This document shows, one piece after another, positions 10,689 to 22,750 of a stretch of DNA of 64,000 bases. Within the stretch, counting starts at the first letter, position 1, and each line of letters begins with the position of its first letter. The DNA comes from Vitellaria paradoxa (taxonomy: Eukaryota; Streptophyta; Magnoliopsida; Ericales; Sapotaceae). The notes beneath the pieces are model-generated. The model had not been told where the DNA came from. It did no database searches and was given only the letters and a program-made list of their open reading frames with translations. The stretch covers positions 47,381,812-47,445,811 of the forward strand of contig CM034239.1 in NCBI GenBank assembly GCA_019916065.1, in the 5' to 3' direction. A program made the translations under genes and the position numbers.

Positions 10689-10872
10689 TTACATCCATCG
10701 CTATTTTCTCTTACACCATTCACCGCTCAATTTTACACCATTAATTTTCAAATTAAGAATAACATCTTACGACTGTGATAATTTTAAACAAAATATACTA
10801 ATCATTACTTGCAGCCACTAATACAAAATAAGTCAGAAGTGACTAATGTTAAATAAAAGTGCGGTGAGGGTA
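10689..10872. mobile_element. MITE-like sequence, unit 1 copy
   Basis: It carries CTCTTACACCATTCACC at one side and a core CATCTTACGACTGTGATAA. The core is shared with 24735-24915, an inverted copy near 46835-46945, and the clearer element at 54813-55028. Ends are not defined here. Confidence 0.4.
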
Positions 10873-10900
10873 GAAATTTCTTTTTTTTTTTAACTCAAGC

Positions 10901-11391
10901 CAATCAACCGGTTCGGCCTTTTTGTCACTTAGCGCTTAGCAACGTCAGCAAACCTTTGTTTATTATTGGGCCGGCACCAAAAAAAAAAAAAAAAAATTGT
11001 TCCCATAAAACAAATGTGCGTAACAATCAACCGGTTCGGCCTTTTTGTCACTTAGCGCTAAGCAGCGTCAGCAAACCTTTGTTTATTATTGGGCCGGCAT
11101 CCAAAAAAAAAAAAAAAAAAAATTGTTCCCATAAAACAAATGTACGTAACAATCAACCGGTTCGGCCTTTTTGTCACTTAGCGCTATGCAGCGTCAGCAA
11201 ACCTTTGTTTATTATTGGGCCGGCACCCAAAAAAAAAAAATTTTTTTTCCCATGAAACAAATGTACGTAACAATCAACCGGTTCGGCCTTTTTGTCACTT
11301 AGCGCTATGCAGCGTCAGCAAACCTTTGTTTATTATTGGGCCGGCACCCAAAAAAATAAAAAAATTGTTCCCATAAAACAAATGTACGTAA
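10901..11391 (+). repeat. Four tandem copies of a 121-126 bp repeat
   Basis: Units start at 10901, 11024, 11150 and 11271 (lengths 123, 126, 121, 121). Each reads CAATCAACCGGTTCGGCC, a TCACTTAGCGCT segment, GGGCCGGCA, a variable A-run of 6 to 20 bases, then CATAAAACAAATGTACGTAA. Length variation sits mainly in the A-run. Other units carry one copy only, so the amplification is specific to unit 1. Confidence 0.92.
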
Positions 11392-11542
11392 CAAACTGCA
11401 TGAGGCCTTATATACTAATTAGCCACTCCCATCCCCTTTTTCATTCTCCTACACCTACTACTTTGTTAAATAATTGAAAAAGTCTTCAATTATTAAAAAA
11501 AAAATTACAAAGTATCTTCCTCTTTTGGAGTTGATGTATTTA
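11392..11542. other. Unit sequence following the tandem repeat
   Basis: It contains TAATTGAAAAGTCTTCAATTATTA, a short palindromic stretch, then a sequence shared with 25130-25230, 57450-57560 and, inverted, 46330-46440. No gene. Confidence 0.5.
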
Positions 11543-12236
11543 TAAAAAATAATACCACATAATAAAACAGTATCGCATAAAAAACAGTACCGCATAAGAA
11601 ACAGTACCCCATAATAAAATAGTACCGCATAATAAAACAGTACCACAAAAAAAAATAGTACCACATAACAAAACAGTACCGCATAAGAAACAGTATCACA
11701 TAATAAAATAGTACTGCATAAAAAATAGTATCGCATAAAAAACAGTACCAATACCACATAATAAAACACTACCGCATAAAAAATAATACCGTATAATAAA
11801 ACAGTACTGCATAAAAAACAGCACCGCATAATAAAACAGTACCGCATAAAAAATAATACCTCATTAAAACAACACCATTCTTTGTATGTGGTACTTCTTT
11901 TTATGTTTAATGATGGTATTTGAATACTAGATACATTTGGTACTCTGTTTATACGATAATACATCTTACTAGAAACAGTACCACATAATAAAATAGTACC
12001 GCATAAAAAATAGTACCACATAATAAAAACAGTACCGCATAAAAAATAGCACCTCATTAAAACAACACTATTCTTTGTATGTGGTACTTCTTTTTGTGTT
12101 TAATGGTGGTCTTTGAATACTAGATACATTTGGTACTATGTTTATACAATAATACATCTTACTAGAAACAGTATCACATAGAACAGTACTACATAATAAA
12201 ACAGTACCACATAAAAACAGTACCATATGTATGTGG
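11543..12236 (+). repeat. CAGTACC(G/A)CATAA minisatellite with nested 193-bp order
   Basis: Variants of CAGTACCGCATAATAAAA, about 14-18 bp, repeat roughly 35 times. Two unique spacers starting TCATTAAAACAAC at 11861 and 12054 (193 bp apart) carry the inverse motif TATGTGGTACT, so the array can fold on itself. The long minus-strand ORFs here are translations of the repeat and are not genes. The array is absent at the same place in units 2 and 4. Confidence 0.9.
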
Positions 12237-12908
12237 TACTTCTTGCTAAAATTCAACAAAAAAATTATGAACATTAACATACCATTATTCGTATCCTTGC
12301 CAATAACTATTTATGACCTTTTAACAGACTTTTATCTCACTACATGCTTGTTCAAATAAAAAATATACCATATATCTTCACGCGATTTCTAAGGAATGAA
12401 ACAAAAACGGAAAAACGTGATTCGCGGTTACCACAATTTCCGGCAACTTCCGTCTCAGTTAATTATAGAAACAAAGGGCATTTTAGTCATATTATAAATT
12501 ATATTTAAAACAAAGTCGTGGGACCCACTCAAAAGTGTGACTTAAAAATAAAACCTTCTTCATTAATGTGACTTAAAAGTAATAATTTTTTTACTGTGAC
12601 TAATAATCTTAAAAGATTACAAAGTCTGACTTAAATATAATTTTCCGTAATATCTTTGTTGGACTCCCAGATGCATGAACATTGAGCCCTTATATATAAA
12701 AATATTTTTACTGAAAATTACAGTATGATGACCAGAAAATTTAGAAAAGGTGCTTGCTTGGTTGACCCGTTTAGAATTAAGCCAAGGTGCTTGCTTGGTT
12801 GACAAGCGCCGTGCGCACGTTTTGGTGTAATTAGGGATAACGGTAACATTCAATGTAACAAAGGAAGATGATCATAATCCGCCAACCCACCATTCTTGAG
12901 CTCTGATT
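12237..12908. other. Unit sequence around TGGACTCCCA
   Basis: Nothing coding. The TTGGACTCCCAGATGCATGA stretch near 12659 is the empty counterpart of the copia insertion site at 25525-31321. Confidence 0.6.
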
Positions 12909-13462
12909 GGCTTTGGCAGCGGGGGAGCCACATGGAGGCCGGGGAGCGTCCCCTCAATTTTCTCAATGTAAAATTATTAAAATACTTTTTTATTATTTTA
13001 GTTTTGTTAAAAAATTATATTAAATAAAAATTAAGATATTTTGATTTTATTAAAAATTTAAAATTAACTCAAAATTTTTTAACATAAAAGAAGTTTACAA
13101 GATTCAAACTTGGTATTTTTTGTGAAATAAAGTGTATCATTTCAATACACTATTGCATACTTTTGTTCATACTATCAGTAAATTTAGTATATAACACAAT
13201 AAATTTTATAGACAATAAAATTTAATAATAATTATATATATAATTTTTATAGCGAGAGATATCTCTAATAAATTTCAGGTGCTTGAATTATTAACCATGA
13301 TAAATATATTCATTGATTAATACTCAAGAATAATTTATTTTTTCTCTAAAAATAACATCGTTTTTCTCATTTTCTTAATCTAAAAATAACTCGATCGTTG
13401 TTCTTTTTTTAGATGCTCGTTGCCCTCTCAGTAAAAATTTTGGCTCCGCCCCTGGGCTTTGG
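12909..13462. mobile_element. Non-autonomous hAT-like element with 8-bp target duplications
   Basis: The element at 12917-13454 (538 bp) has termini CAGCGGGGGAGCCA and, inverted, CAGGGGCGGAGCCA (12 of 14 match). It is flanked by perfect direct repeats GGCTTTGG at 12909-12916 and 13455-13462. The unit 2 paralogue near 31565 reads GATTGGCTTTAGGCTTAG without the insertion, a direct empty site. The interior is AT-rich with no transposase. Terminal CAGGGG and 8-bp duplications are hallmarks of the hAT superfamily. Confidence 0.9.
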
Positions 13463-14825
13463 GCTTACAAAATGGAAAAGAGAAGTGACGGAGGAGTGAA
13501 AATGAGAAAATTTGTGTGAAAAAAAATTTAATACTATCTTTGTCTTGTTTCGTAATAATAGTGAAGAAAGAAATGAGGAAAAAAGTTCCTTTTGTTTGAT
13601 CATAGAAAGAAAAAAAAAAGGGATAAGTTAAGAAATTAACATGATAAACAAACAAAAAATATAGACCAAACGAGAAGAAAATAGGAAGAAAAGTCAAATT
13701 TGTCTTTATTTTTTTCTCTATTTTTTTTCTTCTACTAAAGATGTGTTTGGCGAAGTGAAAAATGATAAAAAACTCTAAAAACCTCTAAAACTCGCTAACA
13801 TAATTTGTACTCATTATACTTCGTGAATTTTTTTATGAATTTATATATATATATATTTCAATAAATTTTTACAAATCACAATAATTTTTATAATCCCCAA
13901 TAACAATTTCACAAATTATAATAACTATTCTATAAATCTCAAAAATTTTTCAACAACTTTCTAAAAATATGACTAAAATCTGTCAGAACAGATCTCTAAA
14001 ATCTATCGAAATGGTTTTTCCCTCCAACATTCTGATGCAAATGTTAAAAAGTTCAACAACTTTCAAAAAACTTTTGACATAAATTCGTCGGAACGGAGGC
14101 AAAAAACCAACCGAATGGTTTTTCTCTCTAATATTTTAATACAAAAGTCAAAAAATTATATTATACATTTCTAAAAAAACATAATTTGGTGGTTGGATAA
14201 ATATTACTCAAATCATATTTTTTATTATTTTTCAACGCTTCAAATGCACCCTAAATTATCAAACCATTCAAAGAGAAGAAAAATTTTTTAAATTTTCTAG
14301 ATCTCTCTTTCACTTTTGTTCTACCCTAACCAAATAGAATATGAAAAATGATGGCTAACAATAATCCACCCTAACCAAATAGAATATGAAAAATGATGGC
14401 TAACAATAATTGGATTAGAGATGGCCTGCTATTATGAGAAAGTTAGATTACGAGATTTATGTTAAACCTAGAAAAAAAATTAATATACTAATCTTGTAAT
14501 AACAACCATTATCTTCTTTGGACTTCTAAGAATTGAATGCTCCATCATTTTATATCACCATAGTCACAGTTGTTTGTGAAAATTAGATTACTAATTGATT
14601 TAATAATTGTTACTATTAAATATGATCAAATACATATTTTATTCTAATTTTATTTCATTCTTGGTTGAATATGGAAAATTATAATTTTATTTTATTATCA
14701 AAGAATTTTTCTTTATATCTATTAAGCTTTTATTTTCCCTTTTTTTTGCAATTTTTAATCATTTAAAAAATTTTGTTGATTTGTTTTTTTTTAACGTGAA
14801 TAATATGCTTAAACAATACAAGCAC

Positions 14826-14827
<2 letters not shown>

Positions 14828-14852
<25 letters not shown>
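14828..14852 (+). repeat. (TAA)n microsatellite, unit 1
   Basis: About eight TAA units. The locus is longer in unit 2 (32906-32954) and also present in unit 3 (47701-47733). Confidence 0.85.
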
Positions 14853-14856
<4 letters not shown>

Positions 14857-15469
14857 AAGTTTTTTGTGACAAAAGAACAAAAGACTATCAAAATTATTAG
14901 CTAAAAAGCTAAAGACTCTTGTTGCTAAAAAAAAAAGCATATATAAACTTTTTGATGGTTTTTATAGAGAGAGATGATGATCCATAGAGAGCAAACTTCA
15001 ATCGTGTAATATCTATAGCATTTATAGGTGTAATGGGGGAGATTTTCAAGAGAGAGAGAGAGTATGTTTTGATAATGTAATGAGCAAACTTAAATTGTGT
15101 AAATGTCTTTTACATTTACGTGTAAAATTACTAATGTATTAGGTCACATTTGATTTATTTTTTATTTTTATTTTTATTTTATGTGTTAAAAATCTTAAAA
15201 CGAAAAAATAAAAAATACTCTATTTTTCTTATTTTAAAAATCTCTTTATTTCTTGTTAAAAACTTTCAAAATAACTTTTTGTTATTTTTTTATTTCATGT
15301 GTAAACTCATTTTTTGTTCTCAAAAAAAATTTTTGAAAACAACGGTAACTAAATGAATTCTGAACTATTTTTTATTTTTAAAAATATAAAATAAAAAATG
15401 AGTTCAAAATAAAAAATATAAAATAAAAAATAAAAAAAAAGACTAAATTGTGACATGTGAAAGATATAC

Positions 15470-15560
15470 ATCCAATGACAGTTACACATCCAATGACAGT
15501 TATACATCCAGGTGGTAATAAGTAAACAGTTACACATCCAATGACAGTTAGTGGGACATG
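15470..15560 (+). repeat. Short imperfect repeats CATCCAATGACAGTTA
   Basis: Three near-copies of CATCCAATGACAGTTA with GTTACACATCC variants occur in under 100 bp. Unit 2 (near 33600) has a single related copy. Confidence 0.6.
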
Positions 15561-16716
15561 TAATTGTGACATGTGACCCAAAAATTGATAAAAGAAGTGA
15601 TCATTACGCTAATTACCTTGCCTAAAGTTGTACTTTAGGGTACTCAAATATGGATTTGGGTCTTGAAGTTAGTTTCAAGATTTAGGCCCGTAATATTGAA
15701 TCACACTCGTTCAATAATTATGAAGTTGATTTGATGGTTTAATTAAAAAAATAATAATTTTTTTTGGTTTCAAGGGTAAATTAATAAATAACTCATAGAT
15801 AAAAAAAAAAAAAAAAAAAGAGGGCTATCCATGTTCAAATACAGTATGCCGTCCCCTGCGCCGGAAAGAGAAAACGCAACAACAAAAAAAGACTGCCGTA
15901 GTCGCCGGTGCTAAAAAGAGAGAACCCAAAAAAAAAAAAGGCACTGCTCGTGGTCGCACCGTTGTCCTCTTCGTCTGAAATGATTGTCCACGCTGAAGAA
16001 GGAAAGGCATTCATATGCATTCTAACCAATTATTCACATTACTAAAACAGACTAGAAAAGAGTGAAACTCTAAAGGTCAGCAGATTTCTTTCATTTTTCA
16101 TGTAAAACTCCTTGTCCAAATAGAGATGCAACCTTCCAAAATCAGAATCAAAACCATTCAAAGTAACCCCTATTCTGGTCAGATTATATCTGCAAGTAAA
16201 CCTACGTGGTTAAACATTATTACCAAAACCATTTCCATCTCATCTCTGTGAGTTCGGAAGAGCGGAGAAGAAAAAGTAAAAAAAAACAACGAGGATGAGG
16301 AGGAAGAGGAAAAACTTAAGTACTGACTTACCCTTGAAACCCTAAAAATTATTATTTTTAAATTGAACCGTCAAATAAATTTTAAAATTATTAAATGAAT
16401 GAGATTTAACTTTACAAGTTTGAATTTTAAAACTAACGTCAGGCTCGTAAATCTCCTCAAATATACCCATCAAGTGACTACCTAATTGTATGTTTCTAAA
16501 TTAATTGAAATAAATTTTCTTCCTAATTGAAAACTCCCTTTAGCAACTATGATTGGGATAATTATTTTGTAACAAAATATTTTATCCCAATTAGATTTTG
16601 AATACTTATAATTATTATTGTGTCATGTGACAATAGTGATTTTTTTTTTTTATAACGTTTAACATACATAAATTATATTTTATGAACCCTAAGAAGCACA
16701 AATTGATGGAAAGCAG

Positions 16717-17848
16717 TTAGAAATGTAAACGGATAGGGTACTCGTCTAATTAGTCAATTCCATTATTAAATCCATTTATTTTTTGTTTATCATTACTATT
16801 CCAAACTCGTTTATTTTTTTAATTGGAATCCCAAACTTGTCCTATTCCAAACTTGCGAAACCCGTCCTAGACTCATAAAATCCGTTTATATTTAATTGAT
16901 CAAATTATCGATTAAATACCCGTTAAATATCTGATTTAAGATAAAAATAAAAAAATTAGTGAGTGACAAAATTGTTAAATTTATTAAATTGAACAAGTTC
17001 ATTGGTCAAAAGACCATCAATTTTTTTTAAATGTAAAACAAATATAATATAAAGAGTAGAAATCTATGTAAAAAACACATCTTTTGATTTGACATTTGTT
17101 CTAATCATTACTAAAAGATTTTAAATTAATATTTTAAAAAATGTAACAATATTTGTAATAAATAATAAAATTTTATATCTAGTCTCTTTTGATTAATGAT
17201 TTTTATTTTTATATGTTAATTTTACACTTTTTTTACGTAAGTTTGCTTTATAAAGTTAAATTTAAATTATTTACACGCTAAATTATATTTTTGTACCTTC
17301 AAACATAAGCAATTGCTAGTAAATATATAAAATACACAGGAGCATATCTTGGAACAATATAATAGCAATCACAGTCTATAAAGGACTTTCAAACCCAATA
17401 TAAAACAATCCATGACATATGAAAATAATATACAACAAACCATAAATTAAATAAATCCAAATGAACTATTCCAACAAAATTAAGAGTAGTCGCCAACGAA
17501 GCATCAAAGATCCAAACTATTAGTCCGAGTAAGATACCAATTGGTCTTGGCTTAAGAATTTCAAAAATTTTACTTTAGGGATAAAATTGTAAATATATAT
17601 ATATATATATATATTTCATTTTATTAAACGGGTACTCTACATATATCGGGTATCGGATATTCTATAAGTATAAACGAATATTGGGTATCAGATACCCTAT
17701 AGACAAATCTCAAACCTGTCCTAAACCCACACGGGTATTAAATTTCAATCCTAAACCCGTCCCACTCTCATTAAAGTAATTCTTAATGAGTTTTTGTTGA
17801 ATTTGATCGAATCAAGCACACTTATATACTCGTCTCATTGACACCCTT
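16717..17848. mobile_element. Old hAT-like relic shared by units 1 and 2
   Basis: The left end TAGAAATGTAAACGGATAGG and the right end, inverted, TAAGGGTGTCAATGAGACG resemble the TAGGGGTGTCAA-type termini of plant hAT elements. The unit 2 copy lies in the inverted block at about 35705-36090 with ends TAGGAATATCAATGAG and TAGGAACATAAACAGG, and is only about 385 bp. Possible worn 8-bp duplications are AAAGCAGT and AAGACAAT. Presence in both units implies insertion before the duplication. Confidence 0.45.
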
Positions 17849-19678
17849 AAAGACAATCCCAGTATTAGGGGTGCAGATGCTGTCATTCGATATATCAAAA
17901 CCGAATCCGAAATGTAAATCATCGGTTTCAACAGTTTTGATGCTGGAATTATCATATCGTTCAACTAATGAAAATGGACAAAATCTAATTACTAATTTTG
18001 ATTTATTTTAATTTAATTTAACATCATTCAAAATTTTATTTTAAATTTAACTAAAAAGTTTCAATTAAAATTTGATTATAAATGCGTAAATTAACTGTTA
18101 CAAGTAAAAATAGAGAAATCGAAATAAGATTTAATATACAATTTAAGCATTTTAGCGTAATTTATTCGGAAATAATAAAAAATACGACACCTTCCATATG
18201 GACTTATACGAAAGGGCCTCAACTTGTAACATATTAAAGAATTAATTGCAAAGTGAGATAATTGAGAGAAATCAGAAACACATTCTAACTAAGTTGGCTT
18301 TTGGAGTTCTAAAAATGTTGAAAAAGAAAAAGTCAAAAATTAATGTAAAAAGTAATACGTAACGAAATTTGATTGGAAAGAGATTGAGAATTTTAAAAAT
18401 TTTTAAAAAAAATTAGACTAATAAAGTTATCTTAATAATAGAAAATAGGTAGAAATATTAATTAACCTGGATTATGTTTTTAAGGGATTAACAACAAATA
18501 ATAAAAAGTAGACAGAAAATGAAAATCATAGAAGCATATCCAATCAAATTGAACTGAAAATTTTCAGTGTTATTTATTTTGTTTATTTTTTTCTGTTTTT
18601 ATTTTTTATTTTCTGTTTTAAGTACATTTTTCATTTTTGTTCTTTTGAAAATAAGTAAAACAGTTCAATACTTAGTTGGTTACTTGTCTTTTCAAAATTT
18701 ATTTTTGAAAATAGAAAATGAGTTTACACATGAAATGAAAAATGACAAAAAGTCATTTTGAAAGTTTAAAAAAAAGAGAGAAATTTCAAAATAATAAAAA
18801 TAGAGCATTTTCTATTTTCTCGTTTTAAGATTTTTAACATATAAAACAAAAATAGAAAATAAGAAAATAAACCAAATACCACCTTAATTTTATCATCATC
18901 TAATTAATCGTCAACTATGTCACTCCATTTGAAAATATTTCACTATTAGAATTAATTTCATTTTAAAATAAAGAATTAATTTGATTTGATTTGATTTGAT
19001 TTGGTAAATAAAATTTTGTGTTTGGAACACATTTTGAATTTTTAAGAATTGAATTGACTTGGTTTAAGTGAAATACTAAGTTTGATCATTTGAATAGCAA
19101 GTAAAAAATATGGTAAATATGATATAAGGGGATAAATTTATCCACTTACTTAGATTGCTTAAGAAAATAATGAATTTTCATCAAATCTTATTATTTTGGA
19201 TTACATTTCAAATTCTATACAAACCCAAAAATTTAAGTTACGAAATAAAATCAAATTCAACTCATAAAATTTTATTTTAGTTCTAAATATGAGAATTGGT
19301 GAGAATTCTTATCAAATGAAATTAAATCCTATCAAACTCATTATTCTAAACGAAGTGTTTGTGTTTTTCATGCTTTTAATTTAAATACTCCCTGTCCAAT
19401 CGACCATTAAGAAATTGGAGGTGAGCTTTTTAATTACTATTTGATTGTGGACCAACGGACGCCCAACATGTACTTGATATATGCTCCAACTTCGCTCTGT
19501 TAAAACCCCCTCCAATTTTAAAACTTTGAGTTCAATTCTATTGCAAACAATTTCGAACCAACCAAACTCCCTTTAATTGTCATTTGAATAGTTTAAGACA
19601 TACTAGAATTAGAGAGAGAGTGAGCGAGTGAGAGATAGTGCCTTGAAGCAAATTAAACATAAATTTATATATACGGAC
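17849..19678. other. AT-rich stretch, end of unit 1 and start of unit 2
   Basis: No gene. The part at 18230-18880 is the forward version of sequence found inverted at about 34440-35040 and direct at 37093-37550. The part from 18895 on matches 3750 onwards. TGATTTGATTTGATTTGATT near 18979 is a small pentanucleotide repeat. Confidence 0.5.
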
Positions 19679-19881
19679 CTTTTAGTGGTGTAGAAAGCCT
19701 TTTTTCCAGCAAAGCAGAAAATTGATAAAAACCCATGAAACCGCAGGCAAAGACAGTCCAGAAGGGTGTGACGGGAATTCCAAGTTGTTCAGCAGCCGTG
19801 GCGGTGAACATCATAAACGCATCTGACAATAGGAGTAACCGGAGGTATGTTTGATGAATTAGTGGCACTGCTATTGAGCTT
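19679..19881 (-). pseudogene. UGT exon-1 relic, 3' part only (unit 2)
   Basis: The minus strand encodes TATAAEQLGIPVTPFW and FMGFYQFSALLEKRLSTPLK, ending at the conserved exon-1 donor (exon end 19679). A one-base deletion precedes this, and the 5' side breaks at about 19881 directly into sequence that in unit 1 lies near 6815. That implies a deletion of about 2 kb. No exon 2 follows. Confidence 0.8.
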
Positions 19882-20269
19882 TTTGCCAAAAATGCAGCTC
19901 GTGACATGTTGTTGGTGGGCGTGTTTGGTCTATTAAATTTTATCAAAAATTATAAAAATAATCAATTTTCTCTAATCAAATTTCGTCTTATATCTTTTTT
20001 ACATCTATTTTTTTATACTTTTTTTAATATATATTTTTTTACCACCCAAACACCCTTGTCATGCAGAAAAAGACAAATGAGATATAAGTATGTATGAAGT
20101 AATTTAAGAGAAATTCAAACCAGAAAAGATGATGGGAAAAAACAATGAGTAAAAGCACTAACTTGGACTAGTTCATCAAGGCATTAAAGGAACGTCAACG
20201 CGATACTATCTTTTATTTTATGTTTTTATTACATTCATAGGTGAAACAAGAAGAAACATTGTGGTAGAT
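19882..20269. other. Intergenic sequence 3' of the UGT pseudogene
   Basis: It matches 6815-7200 and 41440-41830. No gene. Confidence 0.5.
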
Positions 20270-21530
20270 TCAAATTCTAGCCTCCAATCCTCCTATTGAT
20301 TGCAATATTTTGTTCACCAACTTGTCCAAATTCAAGGAAGATGAGCCACTCGGACCGCTTGCTTCTTCCGCCAATTTCTTAAGCTTCACAGCCTTCTCCT
20401 TCATTTTCTTCCCTCTCTCTCCTCTCATCAACTCTCTTACAAGTTTCTCTACTTCATCTCTCTTCACATCATTATTAATCTCCACTCCAACCTTCCACTC
20501 ATTGTACATATACCTACAGTTTGTTTGCTAATCGGCAATGAACGGCCAACAAATCATTGGTACTCCCGAAGACAAACTCTCAATAATCGAATTCCATCCG
20601 TCGTGCTAAGAATCCTCCAATTGATGGGTGCTTCAAGACTTCCTCTTGTGGACACCAACTTACTATTAGGCCTCTTTCTTTAATTTCTTCCACAAATGCA
20701 GGAGGCAAAATTGCAGAGTCACCCATCACTAGATCAGGCCTAACTATCCACAGGAAGTAATAGTTGCTATTAGCAAGTCCCCACAAAAACTCCAACAATT
20801 GTTGTTTCGTCACGACTGTGATGCTACCAAAATTCACGTAAAGCATAGAGTTGGGTTCTTTGGACTCTAACCATTCAAGACATTCTGATTTTTCTTTCTA
20901 TAAATTGTACCCAATAGCTTTTGACAATATTTTATCTTCTGATATCTGATCCAAAAGTAATTGGAGAGGTCCAATTGCATAGACAAATGGTAGCATGGAT
21001 GAGAGAACGTCCAATAGATCTTACTCCAAGGCATCAAATGTTCGAAGAATATTTGCAAAAGATTTGGCAGCTTTGGAGGATGCTTCCACGCAGAAGTTGA
21101 AAGATAAATCATCGGGGTCTGTGGTTCAGGCAGAACTTGGAAGATCTTTTAGTCGAATTTCTTTCATTCCTGGAATCCAGTCTATAATAGTGTCTAAGTA
21201 CCCATTTGTTAGATAACTTTCATCTGCAATTGTACAAATAACATCAACTTGAAACTAATGCCATTCAATTATTGGCATTAATATACGTAAATTTATACCC
21301 ATTAAAATACTTTCGCAATTGTAATGTGATATTATCATAATATTTGTTCTTTTTTTATGAAAAAAGAAACAACCAAAATGATAAAGTGAAACAGTAAAAT
21401 TGTAATCCAGTTATTTTAAAACTAAATCTCATGAAGCCAAATTTTAATTTCAAGAAAATTATTACCTAGATAATTTGTCAAAAAAATTATCAGAATAATA
21501 CGAGGAATTATAAATTTATGTATCATTTTA

Positions 21531-22750
21531 GACAAAAATAGGGGTTGCAAAATGGGCGGGTTGGGTGGGTTAGTGATGGGTTTAAATGGGTTGGAGGTTA
21601 AATGTGTGCAACCCAAACCCACCCATTTAAAAGGCAGGTTAGATATGGACATGTTAAATACGGGTTATTACAAACCCATGAACTCATATTACAACCCATT
21701 TACTTATGACCTAATTTACTTTTTAAAAAAAATAAATTAAAAATTTAATTCAATTAATGTGTATATATATAACTACATCAATATTTATTTTAATTAATAT
21801 AATATTATACATACTATATAATATTATATTTTATATTTACAATTTTAAGTTAATTTCGAATTTGTACGAATTGATTTATTTTTTATTCAATTTTAAACCA
21901 ACAACTCTCTTTCTCTCTGTAAGTGTGTGCGCGCATGCACGTGCGCTTGTGTGTATGTGTGCCTGAGCGCCTGTGCGCGAGTGTGTGGGTGTGTGCGCAT
22001 GCGCACGTGTGTGGGTGCGTGTGTGCGGGTGTGCGCACAAGTGTGTATGTGTGCGTGTGTGTGCGTGTTCACGCGCACGCGCGTGTGTGCGCACACACAT
22101 GTGTAGGTGTGTGCGCAGGTGTGTGTGCGCGTACGCATGCGTGTGTGCGCGATTGGGTGTGTGTGCACGTGTGTATGTGTGTGTGTGGGTATGTTTGTAT
22201 GTGTGTGTGCATGTGGGTGTGTTTGTAGTGTGTGCGTGCGTGCGTGCACGTGTGTGTGTGCGCTCATGTGTGTGTGTGTGTGCGCGTGCGCGCTCATGTA
22301 CGTGTGTGCGTGTGTGTGCGCACGCGTGTGTGTGTGTGCATGCGTGTGGGTATGTGTGCGCGCACGCGTGGGTGTGTTTGCGTCTGCGTGTGTGTGTGCA
22401 CACGCGTAAGTGTGTGTGCGCGCGTGTGAGTGCAGGCGCGATTGTGTGTGGGTGTGTATGTGGGTGCATGCATGTGGGGGTGCACGCATGTGCATGTGTG
22501 TGTGCGTGTGTGCACGCACGCGTGCGTGCTTATGTGTGTGTGTGCTCTTTCTCTTTGGAGAGAGAGAGATGTGAGAGAGAGAGCAGTGTAAAGAGAGGGA
22601 TTAAGCTAATTTTTTTAATTTAAATGGGTGTTTTAACGGGTCTCGTTTCACAATCCAATTAGTAAAATAATAGGACCCAAACCTATTTATTATCGGTTTA
22701 ATTGGGCAGGTTGATGGGTTTGGGTCGATTTTGCCACTCCTAGACAAAAA
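21531..22750. mobile_element. hAT-like element with a TG/CG alternating core, in the UGT pseudogene intron
   Basis: The element at 21539-22742 (1204 bp) starts TAGGGGTTGCAAAATGGGCG and its inverted end starts TAGGAGTGGCAAAATCGACC. Direct repeats GACAAAAA flank it at 21531-21538 and 22743-22750. The intact paralogues keep the empty site (TTTTAGGTAAAAACG near 8453 and TTTTAGGTAAAAAGG near 43071). Subterminal GGGTTGGGT-like repeats are typical of plant hAT elements. No transposase is encoded; the centre is a 622-bp alternating purine-pyrimidine tract. Confidence 0.9.
21923..22544. repeat. Alternating purine-pyrimidine (TG/CG) tract, about 620 bp
   Basis: Nearly unbroken TG, CG and CA alternation with short interruptions. 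It is bounded on the left by CTCTCTTTCTCTCTGT and on the right by CTCTTTCTC then GAGAGAGAGAG. Such sequence is the classic former of left-handed Z-DNA. Long Cys/Val-rich and His/Thr-rich ORFs in all frames are artefacts of the repeat. Confidence 0.92.

Larger units (their letters stand above)
13463..16716. other. AT-rich unit sequence without genes
   Basis: It matches 31560-34030 in unit 2 (to about 15960) and, inverted, 36270-36760 further on. It contains an (AAT)n run near 14828-14852 and short repeats of CATCCAATGACAGTTA at 15470-15560. ORFs here are short and low in complexity. Confidence 0.5.

Noticed and set aside
10901..11391. Regular direct repeats resembling a CRISPR array.
   Set aside because: The units are contiguous with no unique spacers, the unit is over 120 bp, and the genome is a plant.
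11458..12280. Long minus-strand ORFs rich in Tyr, Phe, Cys and Leu that look like membrane proteins.
   Set aside because: They translate the CAGTACC minisatellite; periodic residues follow the DNA repeat.
21876..22623. Several long ORFs on both strands (His/Thr-rich and Cys/Val-rich, up to 216 codons).
   Set aside because: They are translations of the TG/CG repeat tract in every frame; no domain, promoter or codon pattern supports a gene.
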